From: JABWCE01 sp964617955
GTDB taxonomy: Bacteria > Bacteroidota > Bacteroidia > NS11-12g > UBA9320
Assembly: GCA_964617955.1 (NCBI GenBank)
Contig: CAZTXB010000010.1
Coordinates: 54,359-118,358 of the forward strand
Length of the DNA: 64,000 nucleotides
Direction of reading: 5' to 3'
In this document: piece after piece, positions 41,174 through 49,349 of the stretch
Numbering within the stretch: position 1 is the stretch's first letter
Layout of the letters: every line of letters begins with the position of its first letter
Translations under genes and position numbers: made by a program
Notes under the pieces: model-generated
Databases searched by the model: none
What the model saw: only the letters and a program-made list of their open reading frames with translations
What the model was told of the DNA's origin: nothing

Positions 41174-41488
41174 ATGAACACGTCAGCAATCGAAATCGGT
41201 CAAGGTGGAATTACTCAATTCGCCGTATTAAAATTCATAAATGAATATTCACCTAGTGAATCATTAATGAATCGTTTTATTAATCGCAACTATAGTTTAC
41301 TTGTTCCAAGACAGGGTTATAGCCGTTATGAATATATTGAGCTATTGGAGAATTATGGAGTGATTAACGTTGGTGATAATGGAAATTATCAATTAACGAA
41401 CAAAGGGCTTATGGAATTAAGTTATCTGAAGGAAATTGATCAGACACAAAATTTCTTAGAAAATACTGGCATCACATTTAGTTTGTAG
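41174..41488 (+). CDS. Small winged-helix-like partner of the HD protein
   Basis: A 104-residue protein. The segment SRYEYIELLENYGVINVGDNGNYQLTNKGLMELSYL, about residues 50-85, has the shape of a winged helix (helix-turn-helix then beta-hairpin wing NYQLTNKG). It has no enzymatic motif. With the HD gene it forms a tight two-gene unit closed by a terminator. It may sense or regulate the HD enzyme. Confidence 0.6.
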   Translation: MNTSAIEIGQGGITQFAVLKFINEYSPSESLMNRFINRNYSLLVPRQGYSRYEYIELLENYGVINVGDNGNYQLTNKGLMELSYLKEIDQTQNFLENTGITFSL

Positions 41489-41516
41489 GTGGCAATATTT
41501 TTATACTATTAAATTG

Positions 41517-41542
41517 AGAGGCGTATACGCCTCTTTTTTTTT
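41517..41542 (+). terminator. Strong terminator of the HD module
   Basis: AGAGGCGTA pairs with TACGCCTCT (41517-41534), a perfect 18-bp palindrome, followed by nine T. Confidence 0.85.
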
Positions 41543-41544
41543 GA

Positions 41545-41632
41545 GGGGGTCGGGGTCTCCCCGCAAGATGGCATGGCCTTCCCACTGAAACAGTGAAGAA
41601 TGAAATGTCAGGGGGAGGACATGCAATCTTGC
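41545..41632. other. Structured GC-rich DNA with nested inverted repeats (possible oriT, ssDNA origin or RNA)
   Basis: GGGG-TCT-CCCC (41552-41562) is followed by a large imperfect inverted repeat: GCAAGATGGCATGGCC (41563-41578) against GGACATGCAATCTTGC (41617-41632), 14 of 16 paired, enclosing a small hairpin CACTG-AAA-CAGTG (41583-41595). No reading frame is present. GC-rich hairpins of this kind stand out from the AT-rich island. The rest of 41633-41860 shows nothing I can name. Confidence 0.5.
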
Positions 41633-41889
41633 CAATGCAACGAACACTCAAATTTTCAATAAAACAATAAAAGCGGGTAGGTTACTTCTTGTAACATTAA
41701 ATTCTTCAATAACAAAAGTGAAGAGTAAATTTTTTTAAAAAATTCCAACAATCAATATTTACGAACTTTTTCCAGTAAATTCACAAACATTTCGACTTGT
41801 TAACACATCTGATTATTGATTAAAATATTGAAATGTGCAAAAATATTAACAGTAGTGTAATCAATAAATCTCGCAGTCCTTGACTGGAC

Positions 41890-41988
41890 ATTCGATTTTT
41901 TCGAATATGTGCAAGTGCGAGCCATACCAGCGAATATTTTGATATTGGCTGTGTAGATGGCCTGCCAAATCTTGCACAATGGCGGGCC
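41890..41988. other. Inverted-repeat-rich DNA before the second recombinase
   Basis: Contains ATTCGA-N5-TCGAAT (41890-41906), TGTGCAAG (41908-41915) inverted as CTTGCACA (41971-41978), and the hairpin GGCCTGCC/GGCGGGCC (41959-41966 with 41981-41988) followed by TTTT. It may be the site used by the adjacent recombinase, or an attenuator before it. The hairpin argues against the ATG at 41957 as start of the recombinase. Confidence 0.45.
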
Positions 41989-41992
41989 TTTT

Positions 41993-42976
41993 ATGCTTAT
42001 GAATATCGAGAATTCAATAAATGTGTATATAGCATGGAAAGCTACTCACAGAACAGTAGCTCCTGCACGGTACGAAGTACGTCTTCGCGGATTAAAAAAT
42101 TATTTGGGCTCAGACACAGAAATTGAAAAAATAACCGGCGATAAAATCGTCGAATATTTCAATTTTATGAAAACTGAATTGATGTATAGCAATACAACAG
42201 TGGTTTACTGTGCCAATATTATCAAAAATTTCTTTGAATTTTGGAGCCACCGCACCAAATTAAGCTTGTATCCAAAGGAAATTATCCGGCCAAAGGGCAA
42301 AAAATACTATCGGCCGGCGGTAAGTTTGACAGATTTCAAAGAAATGGGGAAGTGCTTATCGGAGGATAATTTCACCGATGTGATGCAGAAACTCATTGTC
42401 AATATGCTTTGGGATACAGGCATGCGTGTATCCGAACTTTGCGATTTAAATTTGGCTGATATTATTCAAGACCGTGAACAATCTTTTTTCGGTGCGACAA
42501 TATCACGTCGTAAAACGCTTCGAAATAATTTGGTGCTGTGGGGAACTGAAACCAACCGACTACTCATACTTTACTTAGGAATGCGATTGGCGGTAAATCA
42601 TCCTACCGATGCCTTGTTTATATCTGGACGAAAAGTTACAGCCGGAAGGATTTGTAGCAGAACGGTTCAACGGTGGGTTAAAATGATTTGTGAAATGGCC
42701 AATACAGATACAAGTTATACTCCACATAGCTTCAGACATGGCAAAGCCCATCACATGTTGAACCAACGGGCAAATATTCGGGACGTTCAGGAAGTTCTTG
42801 GACACTCAACACCGGTCAGCACTTTCCATTATTTAAGTTTAAATCAAACTCAATTTATGGATGTAGCAAAGAAGTATGTTGAACGGGGGACAGGAGATAT
42901 TACCGATTCCCAAGGTGAACGATTGTCAGAAAAACAGCTAATCCACAGTCCTAGCTTGCAATGGATGTTTAAATAA
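41993..42976 (+). CDS. Second tyrosine recombinase (XerC/XerD-like)
   Basis: About 327 residues from ATG 41993 (ATG 41999 also possible). An N-terminal SAM-like domain (INVYIAWKATHRTVAPARYEVRLRGLKNYL, about residues 5-35) precedes a catalytic domain with all expected residues: DTGMRVSEL (Arg), a K in the beta-hairpin region ATISRRKTLRN, TPHSFRHGKAH (H-x-x-R), LGHSTPVSTFHYL (H and nucleophile Tyr). Unlike the integrase at 28463 it has canonical active-site spacing. It may resolve, invert or integrate a nested unit. The C-terminal 45 residues are an extension. Confidence 0.88.
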   Translation: MLMNIENSINVYIAWKATHRTVAPARYEVRLRGLKNYLGSDTEIEKITGDKIVEYFNFMKTELMYSNTTVVYCANIIKNFFEFWSHRTKLSLYPKEIIRPKGKKYYRPAVSLTDFKEMGKCLSEDNFTDVMQKLIVNMLWDTGMRVSELCDLNLADIIQDREQSFFGATISRRKTLRNNLVLWGTETNRLLILYLGMRLAVNHPTDALFISGRKVTAGRICSRTVQRWVKMICEMANTDTSYTPHSFRHGKAHHMLNQRANIRDVQEVLGHSTPVSTFHYLSLNQTQFMDVAKKYVERGTGDITDSQGERLSEKQLIHSPSLQWMFK

Positions 42977-43049
42977 AATATAATAAACGTGTACGTTAAT
43001 AAATCAATTTGCATCACTTGAACTTATATGAGTAACGATTACACTACTA

Positions 43050-43182
43050 CATAAGGAAGTGGCGAAAACACTTCCTTTGTCGTAAAATAAACAGCAGTCG
43101 AGCTGTTATTAAAAACACCGTCAATGTCGCACAATCCAACTTGTGTCAATGACAATTAATTTTTTTAATATTTTGCGACAAA
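43050..43182. other. Intergenic hairpin and inverted repeat before the replication-like genes
   Basis: The 348-bp gap after the recombinase (42977-43324) holds a terminator-like hairpin AGGAAGTG/CACTTCCT (about 43053-43076) and an imperfect 13-bp inverted repeat TTTGTCGTAAAAT (43076-43088) / ATTTTGCGACAAA (43170-43182). GTCAATG occurs twice (43130s and 43145). Possible replication origin or operator; no gene seen. Confidence 0.35.
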
Positions 43183-43324
43183 TCAAAAGATACAAACTAA
43201 AAAAATACGTACAAATTTTATCAATAATAAAATTCAAAAGTATGTAAGCAATAACTAAACAAAAGTTTCATTATTAGAATATTAAATTGGCGATTCAGTG
43301 CAAGGTATCGCATTAAAAATTGTT

Positions 43325-43537
43325 ATGATTTTTTTTAACATCTTTACCAAGCGCGAATATAAAAAAGACGATGATCGCGGAGATTATCAAACATGGTACA
43401 AAGTAGGTTTTATGAAAGAAACCGAAAACGGAGGTCGATTTATTCGAATGTTCCACCAACCCGAAACAACCTATTATCTATTTCCAGCCGATAACGAAGA
43501 AAAAATACCGGACATACAGATAGCCGAAAAGTCTTAA
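43325..43537 (+). CDS. Small hypothetical protein
   Basis: A 70-residue product from ATG 43325 (GTG 43298 also possible). It contains KREYKKDDDRGDYQTWYKVGF and ENGGRFIRMFHQPETTYYLFP, aromatic and charged, with no recognised domain. It lies 1 bp before the replication-like gene and heads a four-gene run 43325-44510. Function unknown. Confidence 0.55.
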   Translation: MIFFNIFTKREYKKDDDRGDYQTWYKVGFMKETENGGRFIRMFHQPETTYYLFPADNEEKIPDIQIAEKS

Positions 43538-43538
43538 T

Positions 43539-43991
43539 ATGCAGTCAAATGGATTGTGCCAAACCACACCAGTGCCAAACGCCTTATTCGATGAAGCTCT
43601 CTCACATTTAAAGCCGGTTGAACTTAAAGTTCTCCTGCTCATTATTAGAAAAACATGGGGATTTTATGACCCCAACACCACAACCAAACGCAAACAACTA
43701 GAACGAATAGCCTTATCCTACCTTGCTCTAAAAATCGGTTCATCGCGCCGTGCTATTTCTGATGCTATTAACAGGCTTTGTATTTCAGGATATATAGATG
43801 TTTTCGATGACTCAGGTAATAAACTTCATACCCCACATTCCCGACAGGGGAAACTTAGACTATTGTTCAGGGTTAAATTCCAACCAACCAATCCACGACC
43901 CGAAATTGAACATAAGCATAATTTACCTGAGAAAAATTTTCTGACAATAAAAGAAATTTTTAACATTAATAACTTATCAGAAAAAAAGTAA
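43539..43991 (+). CDS. Replication protein O-like winged-helix protein
   Basis: A 150-residue protein. Residues 10-110 resemble the N-terminal DNA-binding domain of phage replication protein O and related initiators: TPVPNALFDEALSHLKPVELKVLLLIIRKTWG followed by LALKIGSSRRAISDAINRLCISGYI (helix-turn-helix) and a basic tail. Such proteins bind an origin and load helicase. An island with this gene may replicate transiently after excision. Strings are cited by region: residues about 10-42 and 66-90. Confidence 0.65.
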   Translation: MQSNGLCQTTPVPNALFDEALSHLKPVELKVLLLIIRKTWGFYDPNTTTKRKQLERIALSYLALKIGSSRRAISDAINRLCISGYIDVFDDSGNKLHTPHSRQGKLRLLFRVKFQPTNPRPEIEHKHNLPEKNFLTIKEIFNINNLSEKK

Positions 43992-43992
43992 T

Positions 43993-44214
43993 ATGAACGA
44001 ACAAGACGATAACTTTTTTTTCATGGGTTCTGAAAATACACCATTTGGCTCGGACGAACAAAAGGAAAAACTGGAGGATTTTCTTAAGCGCAAGCTTGTA
44101 AAACGAGTCACCATTATTGAAGGGCACATGCCAACCGAGAAAGAACAAAAATCATTCATCGAACGAATTAAGGACTTTCTTAGAAAAACAAAACAATGGC
44201 CACCCAATGGATAA
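43993..44214 (+). CDS. Small acidic-basic hypothetical protein
   Basis: A 73-residue hydrophilic protein: acidic N-terminus with FFFMGSENTPFGSDEQKEKL, then RKLVKRVTIIEGHMPTEKEQ and a basic helical end. It lies 1 bp after the replication-like gene and overlaps the next gene by 19 bp. No recognised domain. Confidence 0.55.
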   Translation: MNEQDDNFFFMGSENTPFGSDEQKEKLEDFLKRKLVKRVTIIEGHMPTEKEQKSFIERIKDFLRKTKQWPPNG

Positions 44215-44510
44215 AAACTGAAAGTGGAAATGAGGTGCTTATTGGTAAGGGATTTTATTTATCCTACAATTCCAACCCCCAGGATTCTATCAATAAGCAC
44301 TTCGGAATGAATATCATTGACCCCGACCCAGTTCCTGAAACAGCCGTTTATTTTATTAAAAATGACTACTGGCTTGTTTTAGAAGGTGATTTTCGGAAAG
44401 AGTTTGAAAACTGTACTTCCATTATTCAGTGCTTCCTACAGTTTAAAAAACTTCAGAAAAAGCACGGCTCGCGATGGAGCACCATAAACTATCCTAGGAA
44501 AAAATATTAA
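44196..44510 (+). CDS. Hypothetical protein, last gene of the replication-like run
   Basis: A 104-residue protein with ATQWIKTESGNEVLIGKGFY, FGMNIIDPDPVPETAVYF and a helical C-terminus CTSIIQCFLQFKKLQKK. It appears to be a small alpha/beta protein. Its start overlaps the previous gene by 19 bp. Function unknown. Confidence 0.55.
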   Translation: MATQWIKTESGNEVLIGKGFYLSYNSNPQDSINKHFGMNIIDPDPVPETAVYFIKNDYWLVLEGDFRKEFENCTSIIQCFLQFKKLQKKHGSRWSTINYPRKKY

Positions 44511-44566
44511 GCAAAAAATACATGCTGTTTAAGCGACTTGCCGATTGGTTGGTCGTTTTTCTGTTT

Positions 44567-45004
44567 CTAATCTCGAAATATAATTAACGACGGTTTTTTT
44601 TCAATGGCTTCAATTAATCCTTTTAGATATGGTCCCCCAAAGTCTTCAATCGTACACTTCGGTAATAAGTTAATGTTACCTTGTCCATCAAAAGTAACTG
44701 TATTTATAATAACTGCCTGTTCTAAATCAACCGTTCCTATTGGTTTACTCTGAAAATAAGTTGTAATTTGACCTCCAGTATAAGGATTCTCTTTATTAGG
44801 AGGTATTTCAATATAATTGGAATATTCTTGACCTAAAAAATTAAATGACAAATTACCATTATTTAATTCCACATTAGTAAATAGTGAATCGAATTCTGGC
44901 AATAAAAAAATTCTAAGTAGTTCTTTTTGCATTGACACACCAATGTTATGAAGTGTATTTATTCTACGTTGAATACCTTGTAATTTATAAATTTCTTGTA
45001 ACAT
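44567..45004 (-). CDS. Hypothetical protein, possible immunity or cargo protein
   Basis: A 145-residue protein on the reverse strand. An N-terminal helix (LQEIYKLQGIQRRINTLHNI) is followed by alternating strands (VELNNGNLSFNFLGQEYSNYIEI) and an acidic C-terminus. Size and acidic alpha/beta character are like immunity proteins, but nothing specific is recognised, and no toxin is adjacent. Confidence 0.5.
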   Translation of the reverse strand: MLQEIYKLQGIQRRINTLHNIGVSMQKELLRIFLLPEFDSLFTNVELNNGNLSFNFLGQEYSNYIEIPPNKENPYTGGQITTYFQSKPIGTVDLEQAVIINTVTFDGQGNINLLPKCTIEDFGGPYLKGLIEAIEKKPSLIIFRD

Positions 45005-45079
45005 TTTCAGTTTAACATTTTACAAATTTATTAAAAATAGCTCATTGAATATCAATAAGCTATTGGTTTAAATTTTAAC

Positions 45080-45946
45080 TCAGATTTCCAAACGATTCAA
45101 AATATAATCTACTGCCCGTTGCGACCTCGCACTGGCATAGATTATGAATTTCTTATCATTCTTTAAGACGGTCAGCCAATTTTGGATGTACGCCACATTG
45201 TTTTCAAAATGTTTAATATCAATGTTGGTGTATGACTTAAGATAGCATGCTCCAATTTCGGCAACCAACTCCTCCATAGAATAGGGCTCTGAGCCAAAAT
45301 TCAACCCTTCAGATACCTCTTTTCTATTGAGTCGAGATGAATGGCCGGTCGAATGAATCAATTCATGAAAAAGAACCCCGTAATATCCTTCGGTATCCTT
45401 AAAACTATTCATGCGTGGCATACTAATGTAATCTTCCTTTGGGTGGTAGTAGGCTTGGGAAGATAGGTGTCGAATTCTTGGCTTTTTTGGCATATCATCC
45501 AAAATGGCCTCAATTCGTTCCATACGGTTAACATTTACGGGTAGGTCAATACTGGGAATTTTGTACTCAGGAATTCCGGTACATTGGTCAATATTGAAAA
45601 CGTTGTAGTAACGAAGTAGGGAAACTTTTTTAATTACCTTTGTAAGATGGTCTTCTTTTTCTGACCATTTCCAAAAAATAACTGGAATTGATTTTTCATC
45701 TTTTTTAACACCTCCTCCAAGTTCCTTTAACTGTTTGAAGGTGACAAAATAGTTTCTGCTAAAACCCATTGAAGCTAAAAGTAAAACATTAATTCCGGTG
45801 TAGGGTTTTTGAGTGATTAGATTCTGAGGTAATCCGGTTTCATTCCAAGGTTGCTTCCACGGCACTACTCCTTCTTCCAATTTTTCGATAATACGGTTGT
45901 TGATAATCGAATAAACATCGATTTGATTTCTTGATTCTGTTTCCAT
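45080..45946 (-). CDS. ArdC-like antirestriction protein with zincin domain
   Basis: A 288-residue protein from ATG 45946. The N-terminal ssDNA-binding-like ArdC region shows YSIINNRIIEKLEEGVVPWKQPW, about residues 10-33, and KPYTGINVLLLASMGFS. The C-terminal metallopeptidase domain has the HExxH motif LFHELIHSTGHSSRLNR and the downstream SMEELVAEIGACYLKSY glutamate. ArdC proteins protect incoming single-stranded DNA from restriction and are common on mobilisable elements. Here the element also carries its own type I R-M system. Confidence 0.88.
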   Translation of the reverse strand: METESRNQIDVYSIINNRIIEKLEEGVVPWKQPWNETGLPQNLITQKPYTGINVLLLASMGFSRNYFVTFKQLKELGGGVKKDEKSIPVIFWKWSEKEDHLTKVIKKVSLLRYYNVFNIDQCTGIPEYKIPSIDLPVNVNRMERIEAILDDMPKKPRIRHLSSQAYYHPKEDYISMPRMNSFKDTEGYYGVLFHELIHSTGHSSRLNRKEVSEGLNFGSEPYSMEELVAEIGACYLKSYTNIDIKHFENNVAYIQNWLTVLKNDKKFIIYASARSQRAVDYILNRLEI

Positions 45947-46005
45947 AACTATAAAGAGCATTTATAGTTATTATAGCATTATTAAGTCATTGGCAGAATA
46001 TTATT

Positions 46006-46362
46006 TTATGGGTCAAATTCTAATTTTTGGCATTGTATACGTTTCATAAGGTTTTTTGACTTTCTACGTCCATTTATCCATAGTATGATAAATAATACGC
46101 CTATAATAAAGAATAAAAAAATCATTGAAATAACTATACAGAAGTGCATTAATCCTGAGATTTTTGCAGACAAAAAATATGTTAAAAATGCAATTGAAAT
46201 ACCTATACAAAAAAGTCCAAAATCTAACATTGGACCACTACTAAAAGACTCTTTCAATAGAACTAAATCACTAAAGGTTAAGTGATAAAATTGAGTTGTA
46301 ATTCGAGCATAAATTTTTAGCTCTTTTCCATTCTTAAGCCTTGAATTTTTCTTTGCAGTCAT
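46006..46362 (-). CDS. Small membrane protein
   Basis: About 118 residues from ATG 46362 (a GTG at 46401 is less likely). Two hydrophobic segments (LDFGLFCIGISIAFLTYFLSA and HFCIVISMIFLFFIIGVLFIILW, near residues 40-100) and a basic C-terminus (GRRKSKNLMKRIQCQKL). No family recognised; located between ArdC-like and RadC-like genes. Confidence 0.55.
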   Translation of the reverse strand: MTAKKNSRLKNGKELKIYARITTQFYHLTFSDLVLLKESFSSGPMLDFGLFCIGISIAFLTYFLSAKISGLMHFCIVISMIFLFFIIGVLFIILWINGRRKSKNLMKRIQCQKLEFDP

Positions 46363-46540
46363 AATCGAAAATTTAAATATACGTATCCCTGAAAAATGCA
46401 CAGTAGAGGTAAACGTATAAGCGATTATGACTGCCTAAGTTAAATTATAAAAACTCCTACAGTCAATTATTTATTGAATTCATACAAATTTAAAATTGTT
46501 TTGTAAATAAAAAAATATTTTTTTTCTGTTGATAGCATAA

Positions 46541-47032
46541 TTAAAGTATCCCTTCATCGGCAAACGACATATACCCAACTGAAGTAATAATTACGTGATC
46601 CAATAAGGTCATGTCCAGGGCTTCGCATCCTGCTTTGATTTTTTGGGTTATTGAAATATCGGCTTGTGATTCTTTAAGATTGCCGGAAGGGTGGTTATGC
46701 GAAACAATGATACTGCATGCATTGGTCTTAAGAGCCAATTGGAAAATTTCTTTTACGTTAACGGCTACTCCGGCAGTTGCACCCAAACCAATTTGGCTTG
46801 CACCAAGGCAGTAGTTGGCACGATTCAAAAGCAAAACGTAAAACATTTCCTTGTAATCAATCTTTCGGAAGTCATAAACTTCCTTTAAAATTTCATAGGA
46901 ATGTTTTGAAGAAGTGATTTCAACCGGATTGTCGAATTTTGGACCTGAATAGATAATTTCAACTTCTTTCAATAAGGGCAATGAATTTGGATTTTCAAAA
47001 TTTAGCTGGGTTTGTGATTTTTTCTGAAACAT
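46541..47032 (-). CDS. RadC-like JAB-domain protein
   Basis: A 163-residue protein from ATG 47032. It has the RadC/JAMM domain: EMFYVLLLNRANYCLGAS, NACSIIVSHNHPSGNLKESQADI (metal site H-x-H ... D) and MTLLDHVIITSVGYMSFADEG. The N-terminal HhH part of chromosomal RadC is absent, as usual in mobile-element copies. The role is unknown; these are linked to mobile elements and anti-restriction clusters. Confidence 0.88.
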   Translation of the reverse strand: MFQKKSQTQLNFENPNSLPLLKEVEIIYSGPKFDNPVEITSSKHSYEILKEVYDFRKIDYKEMFYVLLLNRANYCLGASQIGLGATAGVAVNVKEIFQLALKTNACSIIVSHNHPSGNLKESQADISITQKIKAGCEALDMTLLDHVIITSVGYMSFADEGIL

Positions 47033-47162
47033 GCCCACTGTTCAAGTGCGCTTAAATGACAGCTAAGACAAGGAGGAATCCAAAGGAGCATTCCTTGGTG
47101 ACTGTCATAAGCGACACTATTTTTGCATGTTTTAAGAATAATTCACAAGCATAAAAATTGAC

Positions 47163-49118
47163 CTAAATATCTTGTGGTAGATATTCTTTATATTTTGTCC
47201 TTAAATAATTTAGTCCAGCCTCGTTATCTTGTAAATTTAAATTTAGTTTTTCCTTGATAAAATTATGGCGAATTTTAGCTTCTGTAATAATGTCTCCCCA
47301 AGTTAGTATAAACACATCATAATTATCACCTTCAACTATATGGCCATATTTTCTGTTTTTTTGATTTAATATTGGTTCAAGCTCTTTTTTAATGTCGCTA
47401 GTAATAAGAATAAACTTCCACTTTGTTTTACCTTTCGAAAATCTTCTATCATTCGCTACCTTGGTGGCGTAAGATTCAATTTGAGTTCTTTCTTCAAAAC
47501 CAGCATTAAGCTTAGGTTTTTTTAATTCTATCACAAGATTTTCAAAACCAGATTTGCCTGAACTGAATTGTTGCCAAAGGCAAACATCAGGAATAGTTTG
47601 TAGATCACTATTATCCTCTGAATTAACAATTTCTTCAAAATCTTCTCTTTTAAGACAATCCTTTAAATAAGCCTTTAGCACATTCTTTAAAGTCAAATCA
47701 TCAACTCCATATGTATATTCGTCCCCGAAGAGCCAAGTTTCATTAACGAGTATTTTATGTAAATGCCTTCTTTCAAGAACATTTTCATTTAACTCCTTAT
47801 CATAAAATATTTGCTCAATTCCATTTAAAAAGTTTAGCCGATGTTTTACAACCGTCATAGTATCAATGATATTTGAAAATGTTGTACTGTCAAGAAGTTC
47901 TACTAACTCTTCTCTTTGCTCCTCCGGTAATTCAATAACCTCATTTAATATCCTTCTTAAATTTTTCGAATCATTTTCAAGAGCTTCCCGAATTAATATT
48001 AAAGTTAATTTCTTGTTTCTGTCATCTTGCTCATTAAAAGAGGGTAAATATTCATTAATCTGAAGCGCAACAATATCAAAAACTTTCCGTTTAGTTTCTT
48101 CAATCAAATTATCTGCTGGCTCCTTATATGGGTAAATTCCTTTCTTCTTTAACTCTTGAATGTATTCTTTAGAATATTCGTGAAGCCGATTACGGACATA
48201 TTCTCTTGCAAAATCCTTTGAAAGCTTAAAAACCATTTGCAATACTTCATCCGCCTCATATAGACTTAACGTATTATCTCTTTGAAGTTTTTCAATATAA
48301 TCAGATTGAATAAAGACTGAAACCGGAATACTTGAGCGAATTCCTAAATTTGTTTCCAAAAACGGTATGCCTTGTTTATTACAGAGGTATGTTTTTTTCT
48401 TAGTCTCAATATGCCATTCCAAAATTTTCAAGATGAACTTATATTGAAATTTGTCATCGTTGACTTTCACTTCTTTTTCAGCTGATGATTTTATTAGAGA
48501 ATCAAAATTCAGCTCATTTGAGTTGAAAAATATTTTAAATTTTGGATAACTAATCCAGTAAGATGCAAATTTCTCCTCTAACTCCTTTCTGTTTTCAAGT
48601 CTGAGAGCTCCATCGGCATTCTTATTATTTATATTGTTTATTTCAACCCTAAATCCAGTTTCACCCACGCCCTTTTTTAAAGTTTTCAGGTCACTTAGTT
48701 CCGTTTTGGCAAGATGATTCCTGTCTATAGATGCTGTAAACTCAGATAATGAGCCGTTCGATTGGTAGACACTTATAAACTTTAAAGAATCACCCAATGC
48801 TAAACCTTTATATCTACCTTTTCCTTCCTTCCCATGATATTGCCTACCACTGGGGCTTTGGTATTTTGTCTTCTTTTCAGAACCTCCTAATCTCGAAAAA
48901 ACATCCTGTGCCTTCTCATAGGTTAATCCATGTCCGTTATCAATAATTCGAATATATTCATAACCTCCAAGTTTTGTTGGTTTATACTCGACTCTTATTT
49001 CATTGGCATCAGCATCAAGCGAATTCCAGAGAAATTCTGCCAAGGCACTTATGCCATTTGCCCTAGTCAAGGATTCTATATGGTCTTTTTCAACACCTAA
49101 ATCTATTAATTTGCTCAT
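47163..49118 (-). CDS. MutL/MORC-like GHKL ATPase with PD-(D/E)xK-like C-terminus
   Basis: A 651-residue protein. The GHKL ATPase fold is clear: ISALAEFLWNSLDADANEI (E28, N32), IRIIDNGHGLT (DxGxG, 60-64), and the glycine loop HGKEGKGRYKGLALGDSLKF near 95. A helical central part follows (about 320-480). At about 509-530 IPDVCLWQQF ... LVIELKKPKL fits a PD-(D/E)xK nuclease core, followed by FILITSD. GHKL ATPases joined to nucleases beside R-M genes were described as the prokaryotic relatives of MORC. It is divergent from hsdM 231 bp away and probably a defence effector. Confidence 0.7.
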   Translation of the reverse strand: MSKLIDLGVEKDHIESLTRANGISALAEFLWNSLDADANEIRVEYKPTKLGGYEYIRIIDNGHGLTYEKAQDVFSRLGGSEKKTKYQSPSGRQYHGKEGKGRYKGLALGDSLKFISVYQSNGSLSEFTASIDRNHLAKTELSDLKTLKKGVGETGFRVEINNINNKNADGALRLENRKELEEKFASYWISYPKFKIFFNSNELNFDSLIKSSAEKEVKVNDDKFQYKFILKILEWHIETKKKTYLCNKQGIPFLETNLGIRSSIPVSVFIQSDYIEKLQRDNTLSLYEADEVLQMVFKLSKDFAREYVRNRLHEYSKEYIQELKKKGIYPYKEPADNLIEETKRKVFDIVALQINEYLPSFNEQDDRNKKLTLILIREALENDSKNLRRILNEVIELPEEQREELVELLDSTTFSNIIDTMTVVKHRLNFLNGIEQIFYDKELNENVLERRHLHKILVNETWLFGDEYTYGVDDLTLKNVLKAYLKDCLKREDFEEIVNSEDNSDLQTIPDVCLWQQFSSGKSGFENLVIELKKPKLNAGFEERTQIESYATKVANDRRFSKGKTKWKFILITSDIKKELEPILNQKNRKYGHIVEGDNYDVFILTWGDIITEAKIRHNFIKEKLNLNLQDNEAGLNYLRTKYKEYLPQDI

Positions 49119-49349
49119 ATTTCCATCACATTAAGCACTTATGGCTGGGCAACAAAGTAACAAAAATTTTCCTTTTATCAGTCAGACTTTTTAACATGAT
49201 TTAATGAATCTGTATATTAAAAAAGAAATCAAAATTAGGTACTAAAATACCCAATTATTGAGAGCTTAAAAGGATTGAATAACCTTTGGTATTGTTGTAT
49301 AATTGCCCTACAACTCCAAACCGGAATTTTAAGGGTAATTTAAGCATAC

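Noticed and set aside
41957..41992. ATG at 41957 as start of the second recombinase
   Set aside because: A GGCC-rich hairpin with T-run lies in this stretch and the added residues do not resemble a recombinase N-terminus.
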